A stretch of DNA of 52,626 bases from an uncultured Pseudoflavonifractor sp. (GTDB lineage Bacteria > Bacillota > Clostridia > Oscillospirales > Oscillospiraceae). This document shows, one piece after another, positions 35,667-44,421 of this stretch (positions are counted from its first letter, which is position 1; every line of letters begins with the position of its first letter). The DNA is taken from positions 1 to 52,626 of the forward strand of contig NZ_CALXEG010000018.1 in assembly GCF_944387275.1 (NCBI RefSeq). The letters run 5' to 3'. The notes below the pieces were generated by a model, which saw nothing but the letters and a program-made list of their open reading frames with translations, was not told where the DNA came from and did no database searches. The position numbers and the translations under genes are program-made.

Positions 35667-37580
35667 GTGAAGGAGATCGTGGTGCTGACGCCCCTGCGGG
35701 AGATGAAGGAGCGGGCGGAGGAGATCGTCCGGGAGCAGGGCTACCACAACGTGGAGGTGCTGCTGGGCAGCATGAGCGAGGGTGTGGAGGTGGCCCGCCA
35801 GGCCATCGCCCAGGGCGCCGAGCTGATCGTCAGCCGGGGCGGCACCTACCAGTTGGTGAAGGAGGCCTTCCCCATCCCGGTGGTGGAGATCAAGGTGTCG
35901 GCCTACGACGTGCTCCAGAGCTTTGAGCAGGTGGACGACCCCAACGAGACCATCGGTGTGGTGGGCTATTCCAACGTGGTGGACGGGTACGACCTGCTGC
36001 GCAAACTGCTGCCCAACCCGGTGGTGCTGGTGGAGCTGAAGCGGGAGAGCGACATCTACGCCGTCATTGAGGACCACAAGCGCCGGGGCATCAAGACCTA
36101 CATCGGCGACGCCAATATCACCCGCATCATCCGGGAGCTCAACTGCAACGGCATCATGATCCAGTCCCAGAAGGCCTCCATCCACACCGCCATCCAGGAG
36201 GCCCGGCGGATCCTCCGGGCCACGAAAGAGGAGAAGCGCCGGGCCCAGCAGATCGCCACCATCACCGACTTTGTCCACGACGCCATCATCGCCATCGATG
36301 AGAACGAGAAGATTACGGTTTACAACCGCCGGGCGGAGCAGGTGTTCGGTGTGCCCCAGGAGCGGGCCAGGGGACGGCTCATCTCCGACGTGGTGCCCAA
36401 CACCAAGCTGCCCGAGATCCTGGCCACCGGAATCCCCCAGCTGGGGGAGTTGCAGAACCTGTGGGACTCCCGTATCGTCACCAACCGGGTGCCCATCACG
36501 GTGGACGGGGAGGTGAAGGGGGCGGTGGCCACCTTCCAGGACGTCACCGAGGTGCAGAACCTGGAGGAGAAGATCCGACGCTCCATGAGCGAGAAGGGGT
36601 TTATCGCCAAGTACACCTTTGACGACATCGTCTACGCCAGCCGCCAGATCGCCGAGTGCATCAAGACCGCCAAGAAATTCGCCATGTACGATACCCCCAT
36701 CCACATCTGCGGCGCCTCCGGCGTGGGCAAGGAGCTGTTCTGCCAGAGCATCCACAACTACAGCCGCCGCCACCTGGGGCCCTTTGTGGCGGTGAACTGC
36801 GCGGCCATCGCCCCGTCTCTGATCGAGAGCGAGTTCTTCGGATATGAGGAGGGCTCCTTCACCGGCGCACGGAAAAAGGGCAAGACCGGCATGTTCGAGC
36901 TGGCCCACAACGGCACGCTGTTCCTGGATGAGATCAGCGAGATCCCCATGGAGCTCCAGGGCCGCCTGCTCCGGGTGCTCCAGGAGAAGCAGGTCATGCG
37001 CCTGGGCGGCGGCCGGGTCATCCCCATTGACGTGAAGATCATCACCGCCTCCAACAAGTACCTGAAGCGGGAGATGGAGGAGGGCCGGTTCCGCAAGGAC
37101 CTGTACTACCGCATCAACGTGCTCACCCTCCGCATCCCGCCCCTGGACCGCCGCCGGGAGGACATCCCCGCCCTGACCCGCTACTTTATCCGCAAATACT
37201 CGGAGAAATACGGCAAGCCCCTGCTGGAGCCCACCCCGGATGTGGAGCGCTATCTGCTCAACCGGAAGTATGAGGGCAACATCCGGGAGCTGGAGGGGCT
37301 CATCGAGCGGTGCGTCATCCTGTCCTCTTTTGACGCCATCCTGGCCGAGCGGGAGGCGGAGAACCGCTCCGCCCAGCCGCCGGCGCAGGAGAGCGCGCCG
37401 GTGTGCACCGACGTGCTCCCGCCTGACTGGGACGGGCTGGATCTGCGGAGCCTGGAGCAGAAGTACATTGAGATGGTCTATCAGAGGACAGGGGGAAATA
37501 TCCAAAAGACTTGTGAAATTCTTGGCATAAATCATACAACTCTATGGAGAAGACTCAAGGAGCAGACAAGTACTGTTTAA
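35667..37580 (+). CDS. Sigma-54-dependent activator with PrpR-type sensor domain
   Basis: The 637-residue activator has, in order, a PrpR_N effector domain (residues 1-185), a PAS domain (about 205-310: DFVHDAIIAIDENEKI), an AAA+ domain (about 320-545) and a Fis-type helix-turn-helix (TGGNIQKTCEILGINHTTLW at the C-terminus). The AAA+ part has Walker A GASGVGKE, the sigma-54 contact loop ESEFFGYEEGSFTGARKKG (a GSFTGA variant of GAFTGA), and Walker B GTLFLDE. It stands immediately before a perfect sigma-54 promoter, which it should activate in response to a small acid or its phosphate. The effector is unknown; PrpR of Salmonella senses 2-methylcitrate. Confidence 0.93.
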   Translation: MKEIVVLTPLREMKERAEEIVREQGYHNVEVLLGSMSEGVEVARQAIAQGAELIVSRGGTYQLVKEAFPIPVVEIKVSAYDVLQSFEQVDDPNETIGVVGYSNVVDGYDLLRKLLPNPVVLVELKRESDIYAVIEDHKRRGIKTYIGDANITRIIRELNCNGIMIQSQKASIHTAIQEARRILRATKEEKRRAQQIATITDFVHDAIIAIDENEKITVYNRRAEQVFGVPQERARGRLISDVVPNTKLPEILATGIPQLGELQNLWDSRIVTNRVPITVDGEVKGAVATFQDVTEVQNLEEKIRRSMSEKGFIAKYTFDDIVYASRQIAECIKTAKKFAMYDTPIHICGASGVGKELFCQSIHNYSRRHLGPFVAVNCAAIAPSLIESEFFGYEEGSFTGARKKGKTGMFELAHNGTLFLDEISEIPMELQGRLLRVLQEKQVMRLGGGRVIPIDVKIITASNKYLKREMEEGRFRKDLYYRINVLTLRIPPLDRRREDIPALTRYFIRKYSEKYGKPLLEPTPDVERYLLNRKYEGNIRELEGLIERCVILSSFDAILAEREAENRSAQPPAQESAPVCTDVLPPDWDGLDLRSLEQKYIEMVYQRTGGNIQKTCEILGINHTTLWRRLKEQTSTV

Positions 37581-37584
37581 AAAA

Positions 37585-37643
37585 GCAACATGAGTTGCAA
37601 ATTAAAACACAAATGCGTTGCAATATTAAACACTTGTTTGCAG
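37585..37643 (+). promoter_or_regulatory. Upstream activating region for the sigma-54 promoter
   Basis: GCAAC-4-GTTGC (37585-37598) is an inverted repeat. TTGCAA recurs at 37595-37600 and 37618-37623, and TTGCAG at 37638-37643. The copies are spaced 20-23 bases apart and lie 40-98 bases before the -24 element, as expected for enhancer binding of the adjacent activator. Confidence 0.6.
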
Positions 37644-37681
37644 TTTGTTCATAAAATTCCTGGAAATAAGGGGTTTTCGAC

Positions 37682-37698
37682 TTGGCACAGGATTTGCA
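37682..37698 (+). promoter_or_regulatory. Sigma-54 (-24/-12) promoter of the acid-sugar operon
   Basis: TTGGCAC-AGGAT-TTGCA (37682-37698) has GG and GC separated by the exact ten bases and matches the consensus at all key positions. It lies about 60 bases before the permease start. Confidence 0.92.
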
Positions 37699-37758
37699 TT
37701 GAAACATAGTACGTGGCCCGGAGAGAGACGGGCAAAGCTGAATAGGAGGGATTTCGTA

Positions 37759-38763
37759 ATGCATATTCTGAAAATGGTCAAGAAAGTCCCCGGCGGTCTG
37801 ATGATCGTCCCCCTGCTTCTGGGTGCTGCCTTCAACACCTGGCTGCCCGGCCTGATCACCCTGGGCGGCAGCGGCACCTTCACGTCCTACCTGTGGAAGT
37901 CGGGCGCCATGCCCATCCTGGCAGTGTTCCTGTTCTGCAACGGCGCGCAGATCAACGTCAAGCGGGCCGGTATCCCCCTGGCCAAGGGCGTGGTCTTGAC
38001 CGTTGTCAAGGTCGGCCTGGGCATTATCCTGGGCGTGCTGGTCAACAAGATCTGGGGTCCCAACGGCATCCTGGGCATCGCGCCTCTGGCCATCGTGGGC
38101 GCCATCTCCAACTCCAACGGCGGCCTGTACGCCGCTCTGGCCGGTGAGTTCGGCGACGAGACCGACGTGGGCGCCGTGTCCATCCTGTCCATCAACGACG
38201 GTCCCTTCTTCACCATGGTGGCCCTGGGCGCCACCGGTATGGCCGACATCCCCTTCATGACCCTGGTTGGCTGCGTGCTCCCCATCGTGGTTGGCTGCAT
38301 CCTGGGCAACATCGACGAGGACATCCGGGAGTTCTGCGCCCCCGGCGCCACCATCATGATCCCCTTCTTCGCCTTCCCTCTGGGCGCCGGCCTCACCTTC
38401 ACCAACTTGATCAGCGCCGGTCTCCCCGGCATCCTGCTGGGCGTGGTCTGCACCGCTGTCACCGGCCTCATCGGCTACCTGGTGTATAAGATCGGCCGCG
38501 TGAAGCGTCCCCAGGTGGGCGCCGCCATCGGCACCACCGCCGGCAACGCCGCCGCTACCCCTGAGGCTCTGGCCAACGCAGACCCCACTCTGGCCATTGT
38601 GGCCGCCTCCGCCACCGTCCAGATTTCCGCCGCCATCATCGTCACCGCCATCCTCTGCCCCCTGCTGGTCACCTTCCTGGACCGCGTGGAGCGGAAGAAG
38701 CACCCCGAGCGCTATGTGGATGACAACCGGGAGAAGGCTGCCATTGACGGCGAGATGGTCTGA
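37759..38763 (+). CDS. KdgT-family acid-sugar permease
   Basis: The 334-residue carrier of the 2-keto-3-deoxygluconate transporter family has about ten helices. It carries KVPGGLMIVPLLLGAAFNT at the N-terminus, IVGAISNSNGGLYAALAGEF near 115, and GTTAGNAAATPEA near 258. ATG 37759 follows AGGAGGG; the longer open frame starts upstream of the sigma-54 promoter. As first gene of an operon for four-carbon acid sugars, it likely imports a tetronate or glycerate rather than ketodeoxygluconate. The substrate is inferred from context only. Confidence 0.88.
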   Translation: MHILKMVKKVPGGLMIVPLLLGAAFNTWLPGLITLGGSGTFTSYLWKSGAMPILAVFLFCNGAQINVKRAGIPLAKGVVLTVVKVGLGIILGVLVNKIWGPNGILGIAPLAIVGAISNSNGGLYAALAGEFGDETDVGAVSILSINDGPFFTMVALGATGMADIPFMTLVGCVLPIVVGCILGNIDEDIREFCAPGATIMIPFFAFPLGAGLTFTNLISAGLPGILLGVVCTAVTGLIGYLVYKIGRVKRPQVGAAIGTTAGNAAATPEALANADPTLAIVAASATVQISAAIIVTAILCPLLVTFLDRVERKKHPERYVDDNREKAAIDGEMV

Positions 38764-38817
38764 TTGGCCGTCCGGACAGCACAGACGTATACGATTCGTA
38801 CATAGGAGGGAACCCCG

Positions 38818-40044
38818 TTGAACAGATATCTGATCGTTGCGGATGACTTTACCGGCGCCAATGACACAGGCGTACAGCTGAAGCGGCGGGGCGTCCCCAC
38901 CAGCGTGGTTTTCTCCAGCGACTTTATCGCCTCCGAGGGCTCCTTCGTCCTGGACACCGAGTCCAGGGCCCTGGGGCCGGAGGAGGCTGCCGCCGCGGTC
39001 CGCGCCGGACTGAAGGGCGTGGACCTGACGTCCTTCGGCCGGGTGATGAAAAAGGTGGACTCCACCCTCCGGGGCAGCGTGGCCGCCGAGATCAAGGCCG
39101 TGGATCAGCTGTACGGCAGCGAGCTGGTGGTCTTTGCCCCGGCCCTGCCCGACCTGGGCCGCACCACGGTGGGGGGCGTGCACCTGCTCAAGGGAATCCC
39201 CATCACCCGCACCGAGCTGGCCAAGGACCCCAAGACCCCTGTCACGGAGGACAACATCACCAAGCTGCTTCAGGCGGTGTACGACGAGCCGGTGACCCAT
39301 ATCTCCGAGGACAAGGTGTCCGCCGGGGAGATCGACTTCTCCGGCGGTCGGGTCTTCACCTGCGACAGCGCCACCAACGCGGACCTGCGCTCTGTCATCC
39401 GGGCGGCTGTGGCCACCGGAAAGCGGACGCTGTGGGTGGGCACCGCCGCCATGGCGGACCATCTGCTGGGCGTGGAGGTGGACGTGCCCCCGGCCCTGGC
39501 CGTGGTGGCCAGCGTCAGCGCTGTCAGCCGGGAGCAGGTCAACTTTGCCGCCGGTGAGGGCATCCCCCTGGTCAGCGTGCCCATTCCCGAGCTGCTCACC
39601 GGCGAGCAGAAGCTGGAGACCTACGTGGAGCAGACCGTGGCGCTGCTGAAGGAGGGCAAGGACGCCATCCTGGCCTCCTCCGCCTCCTGCAACCGGGCCG
39701 AGCTGGACCGCTCGGTGGCGGTGGGCGAGAAGCTGAACCTGAACCGGGAGCAGGTCAGCGGCTACACCCAGATGGTCATGGGCGGGATGACCCGGCTCAT
39801 CCTGGAACAGACCCCGGTGTCCGGCCTGTTCCTCACCGGCGGCGACACCGCCCTGGGCTTCTTCATGGAGGCCCGGAGCCTGGGCTCCTCCATTGTCACC
39901 GAGATCGCGGTGGGCATCCCCATGATGCGCCTGTCCGGCGGTCCCTTCGCCGGGCTGAAGGTGGTCACCAAGGCGGGCGCCTTCGGCAAGGAGGACGCCA
40001 TCACCTTTGCACTGAGAAAACTGAAGGAGGTGATCCCCGAGTAA
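38818..40044 (+). CDS. Four-carbon acid sugar kinase (DUF1537; threonate/erythronate kinase type)
   Basis: The 408-residue kinase starts at TTG 38818, seven bases after AGGAGGG. The N-terminal substrate domain begins LIVADDFTGANDTGVQLKRR, and KKVDSTLRGSVAAEI near 80 is the family hallmark. The C-terminal nucleotide domain has LTGGDTALGFF near 340. Members phosphorylate the 4-hydroxyl of D-threonate, D-erythronate or 3-oxo-tetronates. The next gene is a PdxA2-type dehydrogenase, the pairing known for D-threonate and D-erythronate breakdown to dihydroxyacetone phosphate. Its stop overlaps that gene by one base. Confidence 0.92.
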   Translation: MNRYLIVADDFTGANDTGVQLKRRGVPTSVVFSSDFIASEGSFVLDTESRALGPEEAAAAVRAGLKGVDLTSFGRVMKKVDSTLRGSVAAEIKAVDQLYGSELVVFAPALPDLGRTTVGGVHLLKGIPITRTELAKDPKTPVTEDNITKLLQAVYDEPVTHISEDKVSAGEIDFSGGRVFTCDSATNADLRSVIRAAVATGKRTLWVGTAAMADHLLGVEVDVPPALAVVASVSAVSREQVNFAAGEGIPLVSVPIPELLTGEQKLETYVEQTVALLKEGKDAILASSASCNRAELDRSVAVGEKLNLNREQVSGYTQMVMGGMTRLILEQTPVSGLFLTGGDTALGFFMEARSLGSSIVTEIAVGIPMMRLSGGPFAGLKVVTKAGAFGKEDAITFALRKLKEVIPE

Positions 40045-41009
40045 TGGCTCGTTTTGGCATTACCATGGGCGATCCCTGCGGGATCGGCCCGGAAATCATT
40101 CTGAAAGCCCTGAAAACCAGAGGCGACTACCTGGACCGCTGCCTGGTCTTCGGCAGCGCCGCGCTGCTGGCGCACTACAACGAGAAGTTCGGCTACGGCT
40201 TTACCATCCGTACAGTCTCCCACGGGGCGGAGGCGGCAGACGGCTGCCTCAACGTGGTGGACCCCAATCCCATCGCCCTGGAGGACATTACGGTGGGTAA
40301 GGTCTGCGCCACAGGCGGCAAGTGCGCCTTCCTCTACGTGAAGGCGGCCATTGACGCGGCCCTGGCCAAGGAGATCACCTCCGTGGTCACCGCCCCCCTC
40401 AACAAGGAGGCCCTCCACCTGGCCGGGTACAACTACGCCGGCCACACGGAGATCTTTGGCGAATTCACCCACGGCGACCATTTCGCCATGCTGCTGTGGA
40501 GCGACAAGCTGAAGGCCATCCATGTCACCACCCACGTCTCCCTCCGCCAGGCCTGCGACCTGTGCACCAAGCAGCGGGAGATGGACGTGATCCACCTGTC
40601 CTGGGACACCCTGAAAAAGGTGGGATACGAGAATCCCCGCATCGCGGTGGCCGGCCTCAACCCCCACGCGGGCGAGAACGGCATCTTTGGCGACGAGGAG
40701 ATCAAGGAGATCGGCCCCGCCATTGAGGCCTGCAAGGCCGAGGGCATCAACGTCACCGGACCCGTGCCGCCGGACACCGTGTTCCTGCGGGCGGTAAAGG
40801 GCGAGTTCGACATGGTGGTGGCCCAGTACCACGACCAGGGGCACATCCCCCTGAAGATGCTGGCCTTTGACTCGGGCGTCAACATCACCGTTGGCCTGGA
40901 CGTGGTGCGCACCAGCGTGGACCACGGCACTGCCTTTGACATTGCGGGCAAGGGCATTGCAAAAGAGGACAGCCTGCTCAAGGCCATTGAGATCGGCGAG
41001 AAGCTCTGA
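40044..41009 (+). CDS. PdxA2-type four-carbon acid sugar 4-phosphate dehydrogenase
   Basis: The 321-residue NAD-dependent enzyme resembles 4-hydroxythreonine-4-phosphate dehydrogenase: ITMGDPCGIGPEIILKAL at the N-terminus, APLNKEALHLAGYNYAGHTE with a metal-binding His near 135, GLNPHAGENG near 208, and the AQYHDQGHIPLKML signature near 260. Its place one base after the kinase marks it as the PdxA2 branch. That branch oxidises and decarboxylates D-threonate or D-erythronate 4-phosphate to dihydroxyacetone phosphate, not the vitamin B6 enzyme. No other B6 gene is present. Confidence 0.92.
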   Translation: MARFGITMGDPCGIGPEIILKALKTRGDYLDRCLVFGSAALLAHYNEKFGYGFTIRTVSHGAEAADGCLNVVDPNPIALEDITVGKVCATGGKCAFLYVKAAIDAALAKEITSVVTAPLNKEALHLAGYNYAGHTEIFGEFTHGDHFAMLLWSDKLKAIHVTTHVSLRQACDLCTKQREMDVIHLSWDTLKKVGYENPRIAVAGLNPHAGENGIFGDEEIKEIGPAIEACKAEGINVTGPVPPDTVFLRAVKGEFDMVVAQYHDQGHIPLKMLAFDSGVNITVGLDVVRTSVDHGTAFDIAGKGIAKEDSLLKAIEIGEKL

Positions 41010-41131
41010 GAAACATAGACGGTCGTACGCGGGGCGGCGATCAGGACCGCCCCCACCATTCTCTCTTACGTGGGGCGCGGCTCCTGCGCCGCCCTGTATT
41101 GCCGTCCAACACAGTGAAGGAGGAAATACCC

Positions 41132-42403
41132 ATGCCCGTCATTCAGTTCCCTTATGGCAAGGAGACCCTGTCCATCGACATCCCTCAGGAGCGGCTGAGC
41201 GCCGTCCTGACCTCCGAGATGCACGACTACAAGCCTGAGCTGTCCCAGGAGGAGCTGGTCTGCCAGGCCCTGGAGCACCCCATCGGCACCCCCAAGCTGT
41301 CCGTCATGGCTGAGGGCAAGAAGAAGGTGGTGGTCATCGCCAGCGACCATACCCGTCCCGTGCCCAGCAAGATCATCATGCCCCAGATGCTCGCTGAGAT
41401 CCGCAAGGGCAACCCCGACGCCGACATCACCATCCTCATCTCCACCGGCTGCCACCGTGAGACCACCAAGGAGGAGCTCATCAACAAGTTCGGTCCCGAG
41501 ATCGTGGAGAAGGAGAAGATCGTGGTCCACGACTGCGACGATCCCACTCAGGTCAGCCTGGGCAAGCTGCCCTCTGGCGGCGAGCTGATCATCGACCGTC
41601 TGGCCGTGGAGGCCGACCTGCTGGTGGCCGAGGGCTTCATCGAGCCCCACTTCTTCGCCGGCTTCTCCGGCGGCCGCAAGAGCATCCTGCCCGGCATCGC
41701 CAGCCGCAAGACCGTCATCTATAACCACAACGCCGAGTTCATCGCCAGCGACCGGGCCCGCACCGGTATCGTGGACGGTAACCCCATCCACATCGACATG
41801 CTCTACGCCGCCCGGGCCGCCCATCTGGCCTTTATCTGCAACGTGGTCATCAACTCCGACAAGGAGGTCATCTACGCCGTCTCCGGCGACGTGGACCAGG
41901 CCCACATCGCCGGTCGTGAGTTCCTCAGCTCCAAGTGCAAGGTGGACGCCGTCATGAGCGACATCGTCATCTCCACCAACGGCGGCTACCCCCTGGACCA
42001 GAACATCTACCAGGCCGTCAAGGGCATGACCGCGGCCGAGGCCACCGTCAAGGAGGGCGGCGTCATCATCATGCTGGCCAAGTCCAACGACGGCCACGGC
42101 GGCGCCGAGTTCTACAAGACCTTCAAAGAGGAGAAGGACCTGAAGCGGATGATGGCCACCTTCCTGGCCACCCCCAAGGACCAGACCCGCATTGACCAGT
42201 GGCAGTCCCAGATCTTCGCCCGCCTGCTCATGCGCGCCACCGTCATCTACATCTCCGACGCCCCCGACGACATGGTGTCCGACCTGCACATGATCCCGGC
42301 CCACTCCCTGGAGGAGGCCCTGAAGAAGGCCGAGGAGATCGTGGGCAACCCCAACGCCAGCATCTGCGCCATCCCCGACGGCGTGTCCGTCATCGTCATC
42401 TGA
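41132..42403 (+). CDS. larA: LarA-family nickel-dependent 2-hydroxyacid racemase/epimerase
   Basis: The 423-residue protein keeps the LarA active-site set: His in STGCHRETTKEEL, His in GFIEPHFFAGFSGGRKSILP together with the nickel-pincer Lys in the same stretch, and His in YNHNAEF. ATG 41132 follows AAGGAGG. LarA racemises lactate using a pincer cofactor made by LarB, LarC and LarE, none of which is in the window. The superfamily also includes enzymes for other 2-hydroxyacids. Between a tetronate pathway and a glycerate kinase, C2 inversion of threonate/erythronate or of glycerate is more likely than lactate racemisation. The substrate is inference. Confidence 0.88.
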   Translation: MPVIQFPYGKETLSIDIPQERLSAVLTSEMHDYKPELSQEELVCQALEHPIGTPKLSVMAEGKKKVVVIASDHTRPVPSKIIMPQMLAEIRKGNPDADITILISTGCHRETTKEELINKFGPEIVEKEKIVVHDCDDPTQVSLGKLPSGGELIIDRLAVEADLLVAEGFIEPHFFAGFSGGRKSILPGIASRKTVIYNHNAEFIASDRARTGIVDGNPIHIDMLYAARAAHLAFICNVVINSDKEVIYAVSGDVDQAHIAGREFLSSKCKVDAVMSDIVISTNGGYPLDQNIYQAVKGMTAAEATVKEGGVIIMLAKSNDGHGGAEFYKTFKEEKDLKRMMATFLATPKDQTRIDQWQSQIFARLLMRATVIYISDAPDDMVSDLHMIPAHSLEEALKKAEEIVGNPNASICAIPDGVSVIVI

Positions 42404-42433
42404 GCCTGAACCGGCAGACAAAATTCAACGGGA

Positions 42434-42465
42434 GCCCGCCGCCGCAGGTGCGGCGGCGGGCTTTT
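42434..42465 (+). terminator. Intra-operon hairpin between larA and glycerate kinase
   Basis: GCCCGCCGCCGC (42434-42445) pairs with GCGGCGGCGGGC (42450-42461), followed by TTTT. It lies only 20 bases before the kinase start and may reduce rather than abolish read-through. Confidence 0.65.
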
Positions 42466-42485
42466 CCACTTCAGGGGGAATATAT

Positions 42486-43631
42486 GTGAAAAAAGTTGTC
42501 CTGATTCCCGACTCCTTCAAGGGCACTCTGTCCTCTGCCCAGATCTGCGAGATCATCGGCGGCAAGGTGGCCGAGCACTTCCCGGGCTGCCAGGTGGTGT
42601 CCATCCCCGTGGCCGACGGCGGCGAGGGCAGCGTGGACTGCTTCCTCACCGCCCTGGGCGGCGAGAAGGTGAAGGTCACCGTCAAGAACCCCTACTTTGA
42701 GGACATGGAGGGCTTCTACGGCCTCATCGACAACGGCGAGACCGCTGTCATCGAGATGGCTGCCTGTGCCGGCCTGCCCCTGGTGGAGGACCGGAAGGAC
42801 CCCCGCAAGACCACCACCTACGGCGTGGGCCAGCTGATCCTGGCCGCGGCGGCCGGGGGCGTGAAGAAGATCATCGTGGGCCTGGGCGGCAGCTCCACCA
42901 ACGACGGCGGCTGCGGCGCGGCCGCCGCTGTGGGCGTGAAGTTCTACAACGACAAGGGTGAGACCTTTGTGCCCACCGGCGGCACCACCCACGAGATCGC
43001 CCGCATCGACATGTCCGGCCGGGACAAGAGCCTGGAGGGCGTGGAGATCGTCACCATGTGCGACATCGACAACCCCATGTACGGCCCCACCGGCGCCTCC
43101 CACGTGTTCGGCCCCCAGAAGGGCGCCGACCCGGAGATGGTCCTCTTCCTGGACGAGGGAATCAAGCACCTGGCCGAGGTCATCCAGCGGGATCTGGGCC
43201 AGGACATCGCCCTCATGCCCGGCTCCGGCGCCGCCGGCGCCATGGGCGCGGGCATGGTGGCCTTCTTCGGCTCCCGGCTCCAGATGGGCATTGAGACCGT
43301 GCTGGACACCGTCCGCTTTGCCGACGTCATCGCCGACGCGGACATGATCTTTACCGGCGAGGGCAAGATCGACAGCCAGTCCCTCCGGGGCAAGGTGGTC
43401 ATCGGCGTGGCCAAGCGGGCCAAGCTCCAGAACGTGCCCGTCACCGTCATCGTGGGCGGCGCGGACAACGACATCGACCCGGCCTACGGCATGGGCGTCA
43501 CCGCCGTGTTCTCCATCAATCGCCTGCCCGAGGACTTCTCGGTCTCCCGGTACAAGAGCGTGGAGAATATGACCCTCACCGCTGACAATGTCCTCCGCCT
43601 CATCAAGGCGGCGGAGCAGCTGAAGGGCTGA
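42486..43631 (+). CDS. Glycerate 2-kinase (GlxK/GarK family)
   Basis: The 381-residue enzyme phosphorylates D-glycerate to 2-phosphoglycerate. Signatures are IPDSFKGTLSSAQ at the N-terminus, VADGGEGSVD near 43, GLGGSSTNDGGCGAAAAVG near 135, and FTGEGKIDSQSLRGK near 290. It starts with GTG 42486 behind AGGGGGA; the ATG two bases earlier is out of frame. It ends the sigma-54 operon. Its presence suggests that the operon handles glycerate as well as tetronates, with LarA possibly supplying the D-isomer. Confidence 0.93.
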   Translation: MKKVVLIPDSFKGTLSSAQICEIIGGKVAEHFPGCQVVSIPVADGGEGSVDCFLTALGGEKVKVTVKNPYFEDMEGFYGLIDNGETAVIEMAACAGLPLVEDRKDPRKTTTYGVGQLILAAAAGGVKKIIVGLGGSSTNDGGCGAAAAVGVKFYNDKGETFVPTGGTTHEIARIDMSGRDKSLEGVEIVTMCDIDNPMYGPTGASHVFGPQKGADPEMVLFLDEGIKHLAEVIQRDLGQDIALMPGSGAAGAMGAGMVAFFGSRLQMGIETVLDTVRFADVIADADMIFTGEGKIDSQSLRGKVVIGVAKRAKLQNVPVTVIVGGADNDIDPAYGMGVTAVFSINRLPEDFSVSRYKSVENMTLTADNVLRLIKAAEQLKG

Positions 43632-43645
43632 GCATCCTGGATATG

Positions 43646-43679
43646 AAAAACGGAAGGCCGTCAGGCCTTCCGTTTTTTT
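43646..43679. terminator. Strong bidirectional terminator after the acid-sugar operon
   Basis: AAAAACGGAAGGCC (43646-43659) pairs perfectly with 43664-43677, with T-runs on both strands. Confidence 0.92.
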
Positions 43680-44365
43680 CAGCTGTTTTTCCACCGCAGA
43701 GCCCGGAGCGCGTCCTTCTGTTCCGGGGTGATGCGGTAGCTCTCCACCGCCTTCTGGATGGTCTTGTTATAGGTCCACTGGTCCAGCCGGCGGAGTGTCA
43801 GATAGGGGAGGGCGGCGTCGTACTGCTTGGCCAGGGCGGTGGCGAAGTACCAGGCCACCATCATCCGCACATAGTACTCCTCGCTCCTCACCTCCGCCGC
43901 CCAGTCCAGGTACTCCGGGCGGAAACACTCGTCCAGATAGAGGGACAGCAGCATCTCCAGGCCGAAGCGGACGGTGTAGGTGTCCCCGCTGTCCAGCCAG
44001 CGCCGGATCTGCCCGGGGAGCTGGGGCGGGTGGGAGCGGAAGGCCCTGGGGGAGAGCAGGTCGCAGGTGGCCCAGTTGTCCACATGGGGGAGAAAGGTAT
44101 CCAGTCCTGCCACTGTCTCCTCATAGCCGGACCGGGCGCACAGGAGCAGGCCGTGGAGGTTGTTCTCCTCGTAGTAGTGGTGGGGAAGCGTCTGGAGAAA
44201 TGCCTCCGCCTCTGCCGTGCCCTTCAGCTCCTTTGCCAGCTTCCGCAGGGCGGGCATCCGCACACCGATGACCCGCTCCGGGTCCACGGTGGGCATCAGC
44301 TTGGCCTGAAACTGCCGGTAGTCCAGATCCTGGAGGGCAAACAGCTTTTCCTGTATGGTGTCCAT
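43679..44365 (-). CDS. AlkD-like DNA alkylation repair protein
   Basis: The 228-residue HEAT-like protein belongs to the DNA alkylation repair family that removes N3- and N7-alkylated bases. It shows GVRMPALRKLAKELKG near 37 and the active-site region HVDNWATCDLLSPRAF near 95-110, with the Trp-Asp pattern of the family. The ATG at 44365 lies seven bases after AAGGGG; an ATG six bases further upstream is too close to that site, and the long N-terminal extension has the wrong composition. It is monocistronic. Confidence 0.85.
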   Translation of the reverse strand: MDTIQEKLFALQDLDYRQFQAKLMPTVDPERVIGVRMPALRKLAKELKGTAEAEAFLQTLPHHYYEENNLHGLLLCARSGYEETVAGLDTFLPHVDNWATCDLLSPRAFRSHPPQLPGQIRRWLDSGDTYTVRFGLEMLLSLYLDECFRPEYLDWAAEVRSEEYYVRMMVAWYFATALAKQYDAALPYLTLRRLDQWTYNKTIQKAVESYRITPEQKDALRALRWKNS

Positions 44366-44421
44366 ATCCATACCCCTTCCGCTGTGATGTGCTCCCAGTA
44401 TAGCACAGAATCCGCGGTATG

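Noticed and set aside
40044-41009. The vitamin B6 enzyme PdxA
   Set aside because: The gene is one base from a DUF1537 kinase and no other B6 gene is present, which marks the PdxA2 catabolic branch.
41132-42403. A simple lactate racemase
   Set aside because: No lactate permease, lactate dehydrogenase or larBCE lies nearby; the operon is for four-carbon and three-carbon sugar acids. The name larA marks the family only.
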